This document shows positions 23,939-36,561 of a stretch of DNA of 64,000 bases, one piece after another. Both the position numbers and the translations under genes were made by a program. A model generated the notes under the pieces. The model was not told the origin of the DNA. It ran no database searches and was given only the letters and a program-made list of their open reading frames with translations. The stretch's first letter is position 1. Each line of letters begins with the position of its first letter. Source of the stretch: Auanema rhodensis (Eukaryota > Nematoda > Chromadorea > Rhabditida > Rhabditidae). Location of the stretch: NCBI GenBank assembly GCA_964057225.1, contig OZ059899.1, positions 15,508,501-15,572,500 of the forward strand, given 5' to 3'.

Positions 23939-25059
23939 GGAGGGCTATAAAAAATAGCTGTTATAACAAATAAATAAATAAATACATATATAAAACCAAA
24001 GTACAAAATTAAATATATCATTCAAGCCTAAATTAATTAATGGCCTAACTGATTAAAGTTTAAAAAAAAACTAAATAAGAAAGATCATAGACCGTCGTAA
24101 ACAACGGTCAATCATTTAACGTAAATAATAATTTGAAAGTTGGATTTTAGGCTAGTCTACTTACAGATTTGGAAAATTTGCATATTATCAATCAATCAAT
24201 AAATTTGGCTTATGAGGATTAATTGTTTTTTTTTAATTTAAAGAAATTAAAGATAAGAACTAGATATAAATCAAAATAATCATAAAATTTTATAATTTCC
24301 ATCAACTACTTGAGTGAAAACGTTTTATTATTATAGTTTACTTCCTTATTTTCATCTGTAATATTATTTATTATTTTAATTTTTTAAAATTTATTCAGTT
24401 AATTATTAAACTCCTCATATTTCATGATAAATTTTCATAATTGTCTCGATATATCAGTCATATCTTCCAATATTTTCACTTTTCCCGGTTGCGAAAAATG
24501 CCCGAAGCTTCTCGCTAATTTAGGAATGGCAAGTATTTTTTCGTAATTTATATATTAACAAATGGCAGTTAAATGAGGAATGACATTAATGTAGATCACC
24601 AGGAAGTGGGTTCCTAGTATTGAAAAAGTATATTTCATTAAATGTCAAAAAAAAAGTAAAATTTTGGTTGTTATGTGTTATCGCAATAATTTGTAAATTC
24701 AATTGGTGTCATTCTTAGTTTCTTCGTTTTTAACAGCTGCCAGCAGATAACCTTCCTCCTAAACACCTTCGAAGTCTTTTGGCTTCCGTCTAGCTTGGAT
24801 GATGTCGATGAACAATTGTCGCTCTGGGAACTAAGCTCAATATCTATATCTTCGTAGAAAAGTTTACAAATCATTGTTTGGCTTTTCATTCAACTTCTTA
24901 TCTTTTGCTGTTGATGTTAATCCCATTCGAAATGTCTATTTCAACAATTTGTAAAAATTATTTTTGATGCTTTTTTTAAAAAATAACCATAAATTTGAAA
25001 TAGCGCATGGTTCTTAATGCATATATTTTTATATTTTGAATTATATTCTTATTTTAGAT
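23939..25059. other. Divergent intergenic region
   Basis: About 1.1 kb between the KH gene (-) and the membrane-protein gene (+), so it should hold both promoters. AT-rich. It contains a short inverted repeat GACCGT...ACGGTC at about 24090-24108 and a small minus-strand frame listed separately. Confidence 0.5.
24671..24889 (-). CDS. Possible small hypothetical protein, low confidence
   Basis: A 72-codon minus-strand frame starting with Met and ending in TAA. Composition is mixed rather than repetitive: MKSQTMICKLFYEDIDIELS, then a Ser-rich stretch and a Lys/Arg-rich C-terminal half. No domain recognised. It lies in the divergent intergenic region and could equally be a chance frame or an exon of a longer transcript. 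Confidence 0.25.
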   Translation of the reverse strand: MKSQTMICKLFYEDIDIELSSQSDNCSSTSSKLDGSQKTSKVFRRKVICWQLLKTKKLRMTPIEFTNYCDNT

Positions 25060-25809
25060 ATGGTTCAAGATATCTCCTTGTCAGCACGTTACGATTTCAG
25101 TTATTACTGTAACATCTGTAGAACTGTTCAAGTTATATGTGGAGCTATTCAGGTTTAACTATTTTAACTTTTCTTTAACCCATCTTATCATTTTCAGATT
25201 TTGCTTGTTTGGTCTGAAGCAAATCAACTAAGCTTCATCCAATTTTTTTGTTATATCATTCTTGTTGGAGGCTTTCTGTATCACGTAGCTCGTAGATGGT
25301 AAGATACTAAACCTATTTGTCAAGTAAATTCCCTCATTTTTTCTTAAGGTATAAGAAAATTGATGGCAGATATGATATTCGTCAATTAACAGCGACCAAA
25401 GAGCTTAAAACCAAATTGCAGTATGCTGGTGGTATGCTATTTATAAATATTATTATATGATTCGATTAAAGAAAAAATTGTTATATTGTTGATTACAACA
25501 TGTGCCACGTGATTTGTTTTCATATCTTAATTCACTTTTCAAATGATTCATTTATGTATATTTTAAAGAAAACATAGATCGTTTGCAAAATTTTCACCAA
25601 ATTTTAGGTGTTTTCAACATTTCATAATTTCTCCTGTTTCAGCTGTGCTGACTGCTGTTCCCCTGGCTTTATTGATCTGGAATACAATTGAGTTGGAAAA
25701 TCCTTTTGTACATTTGGTATCATACATGTGCAGCTTCGTTACTGTAGCTGCCTCCGTAATTTTGTTAGCCATGGAAACCTACGAAGTGTTTGGAAAGAAA
25801 TCAAAGTGA
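25060..25809 (+). CDS. Small four-helix membrane protein of unknown family (4 exons)
   Basis: Exons 25060-25152, 25198-25298, 25349-25431 and 25643-25809 join in frame to give about 147 residues. Four hydrophobic segments are visible: NICRTVQVICGAIQILLVW, FFCYIILVGGFLYHVA, VLTAVPLALLIWNTI and VSYMCSFVTVAASVILLAM. Between the second and third lies a basic loop (RRWYKKIDGRYDIRQL). The C-terminus ends in KKSK, which resembles a di-lysine endoplasmic-reticulum retrieval signal (KKxx-type position needs checking). I do not recognise the family; the size and layout suit a small TMEM-type protein. An AG acceptor immediately precedes the ATG (ATTTTAG at 25051-25057), so a 5' non-coding exon or trans-splicing is likely. 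The last intron is about 210 bp, longer than the others. Confidence 0.8.
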
Positions 25810-25974
25810 TATAGCAAATAAGACATGAAATAATTTCATTCAAATGTTTATTTATTGGAATTTTTTTTATAAATGTATGAAATATTCGTAAAGATAAACT
25901 TTTTTTTATTAAGTAGTTCTGAAAAACCCTATTTTGTCAATGTCCAGTACCAAACGTCAAAGGGAAAATGTTGT

Positions 25975-26056
25975 GATCAGGTGGCCGAGTGGTTAAGGCG
26001 ATGGACTGCTAATCCATTGGGGTTTCCCCGCGTGAGTTCGAATCTCATCCTGATCG
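25975..26056 (+). tRNA. tRNA-Ser(GCT)
   Basis: 82 bp. Acceptor stem GATCAGG (25975-25981) pairs with CCTGATC (26049-26055), with discriminator G. Anticodon stem ATGGA/TCCAT encloses loop CTGCTAA, anticodon GCT at 26008-26010. A long variable arm (GGGG-TTT-CCCC) is typical of serine tRNA. A box TGGCCGAGTGG (25982-25992) and B box GAGTTCGAATC (26034-26044) match the internal polymerase III promoter. No intron. It decodes AGC/AGT. Confidence 0.97.
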
Positions 26057-26061
26057 AATCA

Positions 26062-26065
26062 TTTT
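26062..26065 (+). terminator. Polymerase III terminator of tRNA-Ser
   Basis: A run of four T residues six bases after the tRNA 3' end, the minimal signal for RNA polymerase III termination. Confidence 0.75.
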
Positions 26066-26343
26066 GCATTAATATATAATAGCTGAAATGTTTATTCAAT
26101 ATTGAATAAAGGGTTGATACTTTGGCAAACTGTTTTTTAAGAAAAATTTAATTCAACAGTATTCACTAGCATATTCTTGTATTCGGAAATTGAAATTGCT
26201 CTAATGCTAATCTTAACAGTGCTCCATTGCTAAATGTTTCTTTTAGTTATAACAAACTATCTAATTTTAATCATTTATTCATATTTTTTATAATTATGGA
26301 GTGTTCATGCTTTGAATATAATTGATAAATTGTAGAATTTACA

Positions 26344-28732
26344 ATGAGCGAGAAAGCTCAGACGAAACAACTGATACAACTAACTCCGGAACTCTTGAAT
26401 CGAGAGGTATTTGAACCTTGAAAATTTTCATTAATTAGTGCTTTGAATAGATTATAAAGTTGCGTGCTCCTATTCAACAAGCAAAAGCTTTCTTGGGACA
26501 GAAAAGTGTTAGAAAACGGAAATATTTAACAGCTAGAAATGAGAAAAGATCAACTCCCAAGGCAGAGAATGTAATTGCTCGTTTAGGCCAAGATATTAAG
26601 GCATTGAAGGCTAGTTTCAATAGTTTTTCATTAAAATATGAATAACATTTATTATTCTAGGAATTAGATAGGGATGAAGTAGCTAAATTTGCTTTGTTAA
26701 ACACGGAGGACAAACAAAAACTGCTCACGGTTAGTTAATTCAGTTAATCAGTTATAAATATATACAAATTATTTAAGAAAGCAAAAACCCCAGAAGAAAG
26801 AGCTTTATATTTGGTAATTTCTGAAAAGCCTGTTTTAAAAATAATTCAAGAGTTCAGGTTTTATTATTACTTTCTAATTAAGTTTGAAACAACGTTATTA
26901 CAGATCAACCTATTATGATTGGAAAGTTTCAACCCCGTTCATATTACAACGGTTAGGTTTACAGTATTCAGGTAATAGAGCTGCTATGACTATGTTAAAT
27001 GGATCAGAGGGATCACCAAAAAGTAAGTTAGTTATCTCATTACTTTAATAAATTGATCATTTTAGAGAAATCATCGAACCAGAACGAAGAGAACGAGAAT
27101 AGTTCTAGTGATGATAATGATAATGATAAGGAAGTTGAGAACCAAGCTACTTCTGACAGTGATGATGAGGCAGAAGAAGATAATGATGATAGTGTAAAAG
27201 GTGCTGATGAGACGGAGGAAGAAGAAATTGCTAATGAGAATGAAAGTACTGATGATGCTGAAGTTGAAGAGGAAAATGAAGAGACTGTTGATGAAGATGA
27301 AGATGATGAAGAAGTTTGAATGAATGTTTTTCAAATCTTAAGTTTTAATTTAAGATTTCTGATGTAGAAATGGGAAGTGATAGTGACGATGATACGGAGT
27401 TAGTGGAGGAAAGACGACGACTGGTGATACTTTTTATATTTTTGCATTCTTATCTTTCAATTAAAGTTATTGGGTCTTGCTGGAATTAGTGAAGATAAAT
27501 CTAGGCCAAAACCTGCTCCAAAAAAGCGAAAGCTGGTAAACTCAGATGATGAAGATGATGGTCCAGAGGAGGAAGAGGAAGAAACAAAGAAAACTGTAAG
27601 TTTTTTTATTGTAAATCAAATAATATTTTGATTATTTCAGTCAGAGCCTGTAGCTAAATCTTCGAAAAAAGCTGTTAAAGATGTCAAAAGCTCAGATAAG
27701 GACGTAAAGAGTACCGAAAAAGAGGTGAAAAAGCCTACTAAAGATCAGAAAGCTGCAAAACCAACGGTTTCCAATAAGAAGAATAAAGTTACCGAAGAAG
27801 CTTCGTCTTCAAAGAATTCTACAACAGCCAAACCTTCTGTCGTTAGCACCATTCTCACACAAACACTTCAAGCTAAGGTTTGAAAACTATAACATGTTCA
27901 TCAAACACTTTTGATTCCAGCATATTACTCTTAAACAAATGAGGAAAAGTGAAAAAAAAAGTAAAGGTGTACCAAAGATAATGGATAATAGTAGTCTTAA
28001 TCGTCTTGTTGATTTTTCAAAATTGCAATCAACAACAGGAGTTGGTTTTATTTTGTTTTCCCCCGTTAACATTCGTTTTATTTAGGGAGTAATTCAGCAA
28101 ATTAAACTATCTGATGGGGGTGAAGTCAAATTCTCCAAATCATCTACTACTGCTCCCAAAGAGGAAGATAAAGAGGAAGAATCCGAAGACACCAAAAAAC
28201 CCAAACGTAGAGATTTCTTCTTCGCTTCAAACGGCGGTGAGTCACCTTTTATCCTTAGAAGTTTATGTATTCCAATTTTATTTCTAGATGACTCAGGAGA
28301 GGAAAGTGTTGATGATGATGAAGATATGCCCGTTGCAGATTTCCAAAAGGGAGAAAAAGGCTCATTCAGGTTTTTCCGAATTTTCTAAACTTCATCTGGA
28401 TATATTGTTCAGAAAAGATGTGGGAAGTAAACGAGCATATAACCAAAAAATTGAACGGGCAGGGTATCAAGCTCAAAGACCTAAGTTCGATAAGTTCGAT
28501 AAGTTTGCCAAGAAAACGAAGGCTCCCAGACAAGAATCGAAATTTTCCAAGAAAACAGATAAAGGTATTAATGCTTTTCCCTCTTCTTTGTTGGCGATTT
28601 TGTAATTACACCTATTCAGGACCTGCTGGCATGCCAGATGAGCTACATCCTAGTTGGGCTGCTAGACGACAAGCCAAAGAACAAGCAAATGCTGTACCCC
28701 AAGGAAAGCGAACCATATTTTCCGATGAATAA
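26344..28732 (+). CDS. SRFBP1/BUD22-like nucleolar protein (14 exons)
   Basis: Exons joining in frame: 26344-26406, 26451-26609, 26661-26729, 26778-26857, 26904-27022, 27066-27313, 27355-27423, 27467-27595, 27641-27877, 27921-28040, 28086-28236, 28288-28369, 28413-28564 and 28620-28732, about 596 residues. The N-terminal third is helical and basic (NREIIKLRAPIQQAKAF, VIARLGQDIKAL). The middle is a long acidic Glu/Asp/Ser region followed by Lys-rich blocks including a PAPKKRKL nuclear-signal-like motif. The extreme C-terminus, LHPSWAARRQAKEQ ... QGKRTIFSDE, matches the conserved end of BUD22/SRFBP1 proteins, which act in small-subunit ribosome biogenesis and, in vertebrates, bind serum response factor. 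The family call rests on layout and C-terminal motif. Intron 2 (26610-26660) starts with GC. The 27921-28040 exon is inferred from its fitting phase and flanking 43- and 45-bp introns. Confidence 0.8.
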
Positions 28733-31706
28733 GATAAATGTGTGAGAAATACGTAGATAAATTCTGGATCTGTATGGATCTGAATGTATTTTATGCATTG
28801 TTTCCCTTTTTCTGTTGCTTTGCCTCTATACATGTTATTATATATTATTGTTGATTTTGTTGATGTTGTTACTGTTATTATTAGGCTTTTTCAAGATTTT
28901 TATCTTTCATAAACATTTTTTCATCTTATATTCGATAGTATTACAAATACTTAGCTTGTTAGAATTATCACAACAGTAGAACTCCTCCGAATCTACATAC
29001 CCTGTATATTGAGTGAAGATCGCCTTGGCATTCATACATTTTCTTTCATTTCCTAGTGAAGACAGCATACGCTCTAGCTCTTGTTTTCAGTCGTCGTGGC
29101 CACTGTGCTGGGTCGGGTTACTCCTTTTTTCGTTTTCAGCTTTTAAATCTTACAGCTCCGTCTCTAGCTTCGCCCTCTTCTCGTCTAGACTCTTGCGCGC
29201 CGTTTTCAAGTTTTTGCCATTTCTGGCTTTATATATTTTGTTGATACGTTTGTTGTTTCTCTTCTTTTTTTCAGTCCCACCCACCTCTCTTTCAATGCCT
29301 CCGTCCTCTTTACTCCCTTTCTCTTGCCTTTTTTTTGCGTTTTAGCCTATTCTCCTTTCATAAGCTTCAGAATACGTGAAGTAATATACATGCCAAACCA
29401 AAGCTAAGTGACTTCAGACAACAAATTTCTCAGCAAATCTTAGAAAAGAAATAAATAAGTGGAAAAATGCAATGTAAATGGATACAACCGTTCTGCTGAC
29501 AATCAAATAATATAATGAATATATTAGATTTACGTGAAATATTACGTCAACTTGAATGTTTCAGCCGGAAATTACAAGAAGTGTAGTCATAGATCTGTAC
29601 TTATAGCTTATAAATTGCAAGATTCATGAAATAACTTATGCTTAATGGGTCAAACAACTGAAAACACTGATATACATACTGACACTCATACACACATGTA
29701 CACATATATGTATATAAATCAGGCTGATACTGGCACCAATGCTACTGCTTCTGCTCCATTAATGCTACTGCTAGTCATCTATCCATTCAGCTTTTGTAAT
29801 GTTAACAGATAATGCAACACATATATCACATAATTTGAATAATAACAATGACACTATAGAAAGCAGAATACCAGAAATATTAAGATAGAACTTCTATGAC
29901 TTGGTCAACCGTATCTAAAATGGTTGTTTTGGAATAATAAGATAAAACATTTCTAAACTGAAGCACTGAGCTAAGGTGGATAATTTGAAAAACAGCAAAG
30001 TCAGAACGATGTATTTGCGGTTGATGTATTCTGAATTTTGGCGGATAATAACGTGTGAAGTGAGAGCAACTTCTTATGCGGTTGAATCTGAAGGATGTTG
30101 CCTGCTAAAACGTTTCTATGTAATTAGTTTCATCAGCCATTTGTAATGAGATTTGTGATGTTATCATCATCATTACTAGAAAATATTTTCAATTTCAGGA
30201 AATATTACCTTGAAATTGATAACAATCTATCAAATACCCTATTCTTTTGGAATGTTTCCAAGTAAAAATATAGACATATATATGTTGCTCAGAACTTAAT
30301 CAACATGAAAAAAAGTTTGTTTATAAGAATTTCGGAAGAAAATTTGTAGTTACATGAAGTTTCAGCATTTACAGTTTTTCCTCATTAGAAGCTTGTAATG
30401 ATTATGATCAGCTTACTCGGGATCATTTGAAAACAATTAGCTCTTCAGGAAACTCCTCATAGCATCATTATCATCATCACCATACTTAATAATATATTTG
30501 CTTTTTGAGACATCCATCCCCGTTTATGGGTTTAAGACAGAAATGTTTATGAAGTTATAAGACAAAGTTCATTTGCATATTGGATGTTATAGCTTCATAC
30601 TCATTTCAATGACTTTCCTGAAACATTCAATGAACTTAATGTAAACTCTGCTGCTAGCCATCATTATTGTGCAGGAAATTCCTTTTGTGAGTTACAAAGA
30701 TTAGATGCAAAACAATTCTATTGCAACTTCTCTGTCATCGTTCTTCCACTGTCTCCATCACATGCTCTTTGTAACTTATTCTCCGTTCTCTCTTTCTTTC
30801 AATTTTTCTCTTACATTTAGATCTCATTCTCTCTTGTGGCTTCCCTCCCATACACGTTGCCAATCTTGTGTCTAGAGTGTGTCCATGTATCACCTCCTCT
30901 ATGTCTCTAACTGCTTCAGCATTACATCATTTATCGCCTTGTGTCTCTTATTCCATCCTCAGTCAGGTCGTTCTACATACAGAGAGAAAGGAAAAAAAAA
31001 GAAGAGACAGCGAGAGAGATAGATAGAGAGAGAGATAGATAGAGAGAGAGAATTGAAAGGAGAAAGCTTACTATTCCTTTCCTTCCATATGGCCTTTTCC
31101 AATCTTGAATTGTTCTGCTTATTGGTATTCAATGGTCTAAACGATGACCAACACATTCTTTATTATATTTAATCTATACAAATATTCTATATGATAAATG
31201 AGAGAGAATCAGTGAATATCCATAAAGGAAATACTGATATGGAAGTCATTAAGTTTTGAAAAACGACGGAAATATTCAAAGGAAATGATTCGTTTATACT
31301 GGAAACTCAGCGATACTATCACAACCGTTCGTTCCTATAGTCAGTGATCGAAATGAAGATGAAAAAGCATTTGTAATGAGCTTCATGTGAAACGTTAATT
31401 ACGTGAAAAATGACAAATTGACGTATGCTAATGATGTAATAAAAAGGATAAAAAGGATAAATATATGAATATAATTAGATAAAATCAATATAAATATTAA
31501 AAAAATTAATTTAACATATAATATTTTAAAATAATCAATAATATAACTATGTGTATATAATAAATTTGTTATAATTTATAAAACTATATCTTTACTACTA
31601 AACATATCACCATATTATACCACATGTTTTTAATCTTAAATATGGTTTAGATGTCTCTTCTTCCTCTTTTTTTTTCTTAGTTGAGCAAGCAAATCCTTCA
31701 CCCTCT

Positions 31707-31709
<3 letters not shown>

Positions 31710-31777
<68 letters not shown>

Positions 31778-31812
31778 TTTCTCTCTCTCTCTCTCTTTCT
31801 TTCTCTTTCTCT
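31710..31812. repeat. Long (CT)n tract
   Basis: About 100 bp of CT dinucleotides with a few CCC and TTT interruptions. Its translation is the Ser-Leu repeat frame at this site, which is not a protein. Confidence 0.95.
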
Positions 31813-32400
31813 ATATTCCTATTTCACAAACACTCTATCCCCTCATTCCGAAACATTTTTTTTTCTGATTCTAATCAAAAAGAAAATGCTTTGTCGGCCT
31901 CTTGAAAACCAAAAGAACTTTGCTACTATATACATGTAAACAAGTACATATACTTAAATAAAATATAATATATAAATCTTATATTTAACTATATAATATG
32001 CTGTTTATACATTTTTTTATATTAAATACACATGTATATGCATTGTCTTTCTACGTTTTATGCCTATGCCGTTCCCTCCATATTTCGCTTTTCAGTTTTG
32101 CCTTCCATTTTCGATCCCTCGTATCTCCTTTTTCGTCCGAAATTTATTGACATTTTTCGTTTTTTTCTCTTTTTTTTTGTTTTTTTTTATCTTCACACAA
32201 TATTTTTCCTTTTTTTTTTGCATTTCAACTCATTGTTGTTATGTTGTTTACAAGCAGCCAACTTTGGTCTAATGTTGACATGTATCAGAAGTATACGTAG
32301 TAGCACGCAAATCTGAAATGGTATGAAGACGTACTAAAGCTTGAATATGCTGCTTATGCATTGGATGAATTTGAGTTTTCATATTGGATGAGAAAACATG

Positions 32401-32402
<2 letters not shown>

Positions 32403-32432
<30 letters not shown>
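32403..32432. repeat. (AT)n tract
   Basis: Fifteen AT units. Confidence 0.95.
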
Positions 32433-32436
<4 letters not shown>

Positions 32437-33258
32437 ACAATTAATATTTTCATTATCACATGTTGTTTCTCATTAAATTGTCATTTCTTTAACCTTTTTT
32501 CATTTTGTCTTACTGTTACTCGACCTATCTCTCTTTCCAACCACTCTCTCTCCCTTTCTCCCTCCCTCTTTATCTTTCTCTTTACTTATCTCTTACTCTC
32601 CTTTTTTCTCTTTCTCTCATTTGTGAATACTATCTGTTTCTAGTTGCTTGCTTATGCTCTTTCTCTTTTCATTCTTCTTCTTTCTATTTCAATTTCTTTT
32701 TTTCTTTGCTTCTCTCTCATCTTCTTATTGTCTTTAGCAACATATAACCCGTTTGCTTTACTTCTTTAATCTATTCTTCTTTTTAGCGACTTCATCTCTC
32801 TTGTATAGCTTATCCGAAGTTTGATTGGAAGCCGATGAAACAGCTCCACAAGCTTATCTAGATGATGGAAAAAGTCGTGCTGGAGACTATTTGAAACAGA
32901 AAGAAAAGAGCAAAATGGGTTTTGTCTGGTTACGGGCTGATCTCGAAAAGGAGTCAATAGAGCAATGCTTGGAGAGCATGTCACTGAATGTCTATGATGC
33001 AAGAGAGTAATAGAAATATAGAAGAACACAATGAGAGCTAAAGAGAGAGAGATAGAGAAAAAGAGAAAGAGTTAGGCTTGGTTCTAGCAAGCGCAGCCTA
33101 GCACATCTCAGCGTTGTTACCAGAATGACGGTGATGAGGGAAAACATAAGAAGAGGATTCAGTCAAAAAGGACAAAAGGAAGAGAATCTACTGAGAAGAG
33201 AAGAAGAGATAGAAGCTCTTTATGAATTCTAACATTTGATTTTCATGTTGTTGCTCAG

Positions 33259-33432
33259 ACATTCTGAACTACTTAATGGCCGAGAGATACCTCATAAAGC
33301 CAGTTTTGAAAGAATGTTTAGTGAAATTCGTCCAAAAGACTCGATAGTCATGAGTCCAAAATTCAATTTTCAGATTTTATTTAACGGAATGCTTCAAAAT
33401 CATCTAAATCCAGATATGATTCTTAGATGAAG
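33259..33432 (+). CDS. Weak candidate coding island
   Basis: Behind the acceptor GTTGTTGCTCAG one frame stays open for 57 codons to TGA: HSELLNGREIPHKASFERMF then SEIRPKDSIVMSPKFNFQIL and a short tail. Composition is protein-like and unlike the nearby repeats. A second frame is also open for 28 codons, which weakens the call. It lies 530 bp before the better candidate at 33962. No family recognised. Confidence 0.2.
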
Positions 33433-33961
33433 CAGCAAAGGAAATATGCCTTGTGACAGGAAGATATAGATACTTCCCGATGTTCAGTGTTATCATTTCA
33501 ACTCTCATTCATATGATTTCCGCTTTTTTTTTCGGAAATACATGATGAACGGAACAATTGATGATGCATCTTCGAAATATTTTTGTTCGTTTAATCGTGA
33601 TTCATCCTCAACCAAACCATATTCCTGATGTTATTCAGCATCTTTTGTCGTAATTCCCTCATTTATTTCTTTTTTTTCTCTCTCATCCCCTCTCACACAC
33701 TCTCACACTCTCTGTCACTATTGAGATGAAAGAGGAGTTGTCCCTGCTTCCGGGTATGATATCAATAAGCTTAACTATTATATGTTTCAAAGAGCAGTAA
33801 AAATAAAATGTTTAATTAAGGTAATTACTGAAAATGCTGCACAAGTTTATGAGAAACTAGCTTGATTTATCGATGATTCAAGCCTATTATCCATTAATAA
33901 TGTATTTTATCATCAAATATATAAGTTAATGGTATCAAATCATTTATTGGTTTGATATCAG

Positions 33962-34106
33962 CTAGAATAGAGAACAGGACATCTGATGAGACTAGACAAC
34001 TGATAGACGATAAACCAAAGTTCCGTTTTGCAAAAAAAACGAAAAGACATATCATTGAACAGTCCGATGAAGAGTGGCTCAATAGCATCATATCACATTC
34101 GAAATG
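33962..34106 (+). CDS. Candidate internal exon of an unidentified gene
   Basis: 145 bp between TTTGATATCAG and a strong donor (GTAAGT). Only one of the three frames is open and it encodes RIENRTSDETRQLIDDKPKF then RFAKKTKRHIIEQSDEEWLN and SIISHSK, a basic-acidic mix with no repeat bias. It begins two bases into a codon and ends two bases into one. No flanking exon was found within 1 kb, so if real it belongs to a gene with long introns. Confidence 0.4.
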
Positions 34107-34254
34107 GTAAGTTAAAATGATTTTTTCTACATGAAGTACAGTTCATTACAACAACAATTAGTTCATTAGTCACATGATTTCATCGGCTCTAAAGGTCTTA
34201 GTCAATAATGCTGCTCTGGTAACAAGCTGGTATTACATATATACACCTGAATGT

Positions 34255-34266
34255 GGGGGGGGGGGG
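34255..34266. repeat. G12 homopolymer
   Basis: Twelve consecutive G in AT-rich DNA, about 100 bp before the (GA)n tract at 34370. Confidence 0.9.
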
Positions 34267-34367
34267 ATGGGGAGGACACTTGAATGATCTGTTTGTTCAA
34301 ATTAGCATTATGTTGTTGAAACCTATAAACATGTTTATATTATGAGGTAAAAAAGTAAAAGGAAGAG

Positions 34368-34369
<2 letters not shown>

Positions 34370-34414
<45 letters not shown>
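34370..34414. repeat. (GA)n tract
   Basis: About 22 uninterrupted GA units. Confidence 0.95.
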
Positions 34415-34417
<3 letters not shown>

Positions 34418-35962
34418 TTTGTACATGACGCCTAGTAGGTACATACATACATACATCATACTCCTAGCAGCCTGATTTGCGATTATGAATTTCTCCGTTG
34501 CTAGACCGTCAACGTATTCCGAATACCAACCACAATAAAGTCAAAAAGACTTGAAGAAATAACAAGAAAAGAAAAAAAAAGAGAGAGAGAGAGACCGAGA
34601 CATAGGGTTGAAACGCGAAACGAATAAAGATAATGGCGACGGTAGCCTCATAATCGCCAGAAAGAGATCCAAGAAGTCAATGGCGTGAGGAGGATGTTGA
34701 TTCGTTAGCATGCCAGTAATGGTGTTGAATAGATGGAAGAAGGAAGAGGAGGTCTGAAGATTGACCAGCTAGTTTTCTATAAGAAGAGATAGTAATGTCG
34801 ATAACGGTTATGTCTATGTGATGATCCATGAAGTGCCTTCCTCTTGGCACAGAGACGAATCACTTAGACGAATGATGTTGATGCTATTCATGAGTGGAAG
34901 TATCATTGAACTTTTTCATCATGTAGCTTTGTTCAAAATAGTTTTCAGGTTAGTTAAGAGAAAATTTCCGGAATTTAGCCGTCATATTTCAAGGCAATAT
35001 TTCTCTCCCTCCCCCCCCTTTCTTTCTATACTATATCCTATATCATATAGTGAAGTGGATATATCAACAGCATAATAAAGCTTATTTGTGTTTTTGAGTA
35101 AACGTGACAATATCCTACTACATGTTTCGTTGTATGATGTGTTGTAGTTGTTAGAAGGTTAGATAGAAGGCTGTAGGAAGGGGGGCAGTCCAAGGGTAGA
35201 GGGATGAACGATTGTTGTTCTCCTCTTTCTTTTCATTTTCTTTTCATCTTTTTCTCTCTCTAGTTTTACCATTTACTTCAAGAATATTTCCAATTCTGCG
35301 TCTCTTACATATACAACGGCCATCGCTCAGATTCCAACCTCTCTCTTTCTCTCTTCCCTCTTCACTTTTTCTCTCAGTCGGGGCTTGCTGAAAGCAGAAA
35401 ACCAAATAAGGACTGGTCGCAGTCTGAACCTATGTTTTTCATTCTTTCTCACTCACCCTTCTATCCTCCCCTCTCTTTCTCTCTCTTTCTTTTTTTCTCT
35501 CTCTCTCTGTTTTTGAGATGGCTCTCGCAGTTTCCCCTCTATAGCTGACTAGAACTAGGAATATTTAACTTTCATGGATAAAAAATCGAGAAGTAGTGTC
35601 ACGATCTTCGAATGAAAATAAATATATGAATTATTTATATAATTAATCTTAATTATAATAAAATAAAATAAATAAATAAAAGTTCAATAATAATAATATA
35701 AAATAATATTATGAATATAATATTATATTTTAACCAAATTATAAGACAATGCATGATCAAACTACAAACTAAAAAAAAAATTTAATTGAAACATAAGAAA
35801 AGATGGAACAATGCGAATGATGAACCACATATCACACTTATGCATTTAGCATACGTGAAAGTGCACGTGAGATTTCACGTGAAAAATTCATCTCATGCAT
35901 TATTTCATTTATGTAACATCAGCAGTCATAAACGGTTGAGACATTTTAATTTATCTCATCAC

Positions 35963-36063
<101 letters not shown>

Positions 36064-36524
36064 ACATTTAATCAACGGATCAAAAACACTTATATCATAT
36101 AAGTTAGCAAGATAACATATAATGTGTTCTATTTCATGTATATTCCTGATTCTGAACGCCATGTTAGTTCATATTTACCTGTTCATGTAGTTAACAATAC
36201 TATGCCAACAAATCCAGTAAGGTAGCGCGAGTAACAAGCTAGTTAGCTGACGACGTCCAGTTCATCATTCCTCAGTTCCTCATTCCTCATTAATTTTCTG
36301 TTTTGGTCGTTCTGTCCAAATGAAGACTTTTTAATTTTTAAAAATAGCCTCATTTAACAAATCTCAAAACTATTAATATAATAATTATTATAACTACTCA
36401 TTGGTATAATATTCCATATAGTTTGGTGTCTAGTGTCTCAAGTCTACATTCTATTATTACAATTTCTTCATTCAAACTATTTTTATCTTTCCCCTCTCTG
36501 CTTTCTTTTCCTGATCACCTCCTC

Positions 36525-36561
<37 letters not shown>

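Larger units (their letters stand above)
28733..33258. other. Start of the 35-kb gene-poor repeat region
   Basis: From 28.7 to about 31 kb: the 3' UTR of the SRFBP1-like gene and then AT-rich DNA with no repeat arrays or coding islands I can support. From 31 kb on: a GA tract near 31007-31050, a long CT tract (31710-31812), an (AT)n tract at 32403-32432 and CT-rich DNA to 32.75 kb. A non-repetitive island at 32825-33010 is open on both strands (plus strand ADETAPQAYLDDGKSRAG) but no strand can be preferred. Confidence 0.5.

Noticed and set aside
27071-27334. Phe/Ile-rich minus-strand frame
   Set aside because: Antisense shadow of the acidic exon of the SRFBP1-like gene.
31681-31905. Ser-Leu repeat protein on the + strand
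   Set aside because: It is the translation of a (CT)n microsatellite. The same happens at many sites, for example 14471-14707 (minus), 35786-36115 and 57289-57471.
32766-33029. Exon on either strand
   Set aside because: Both strands are open and non-repetitive, with no convincing donor-acceptor pair on either, so no strand can be chosen.
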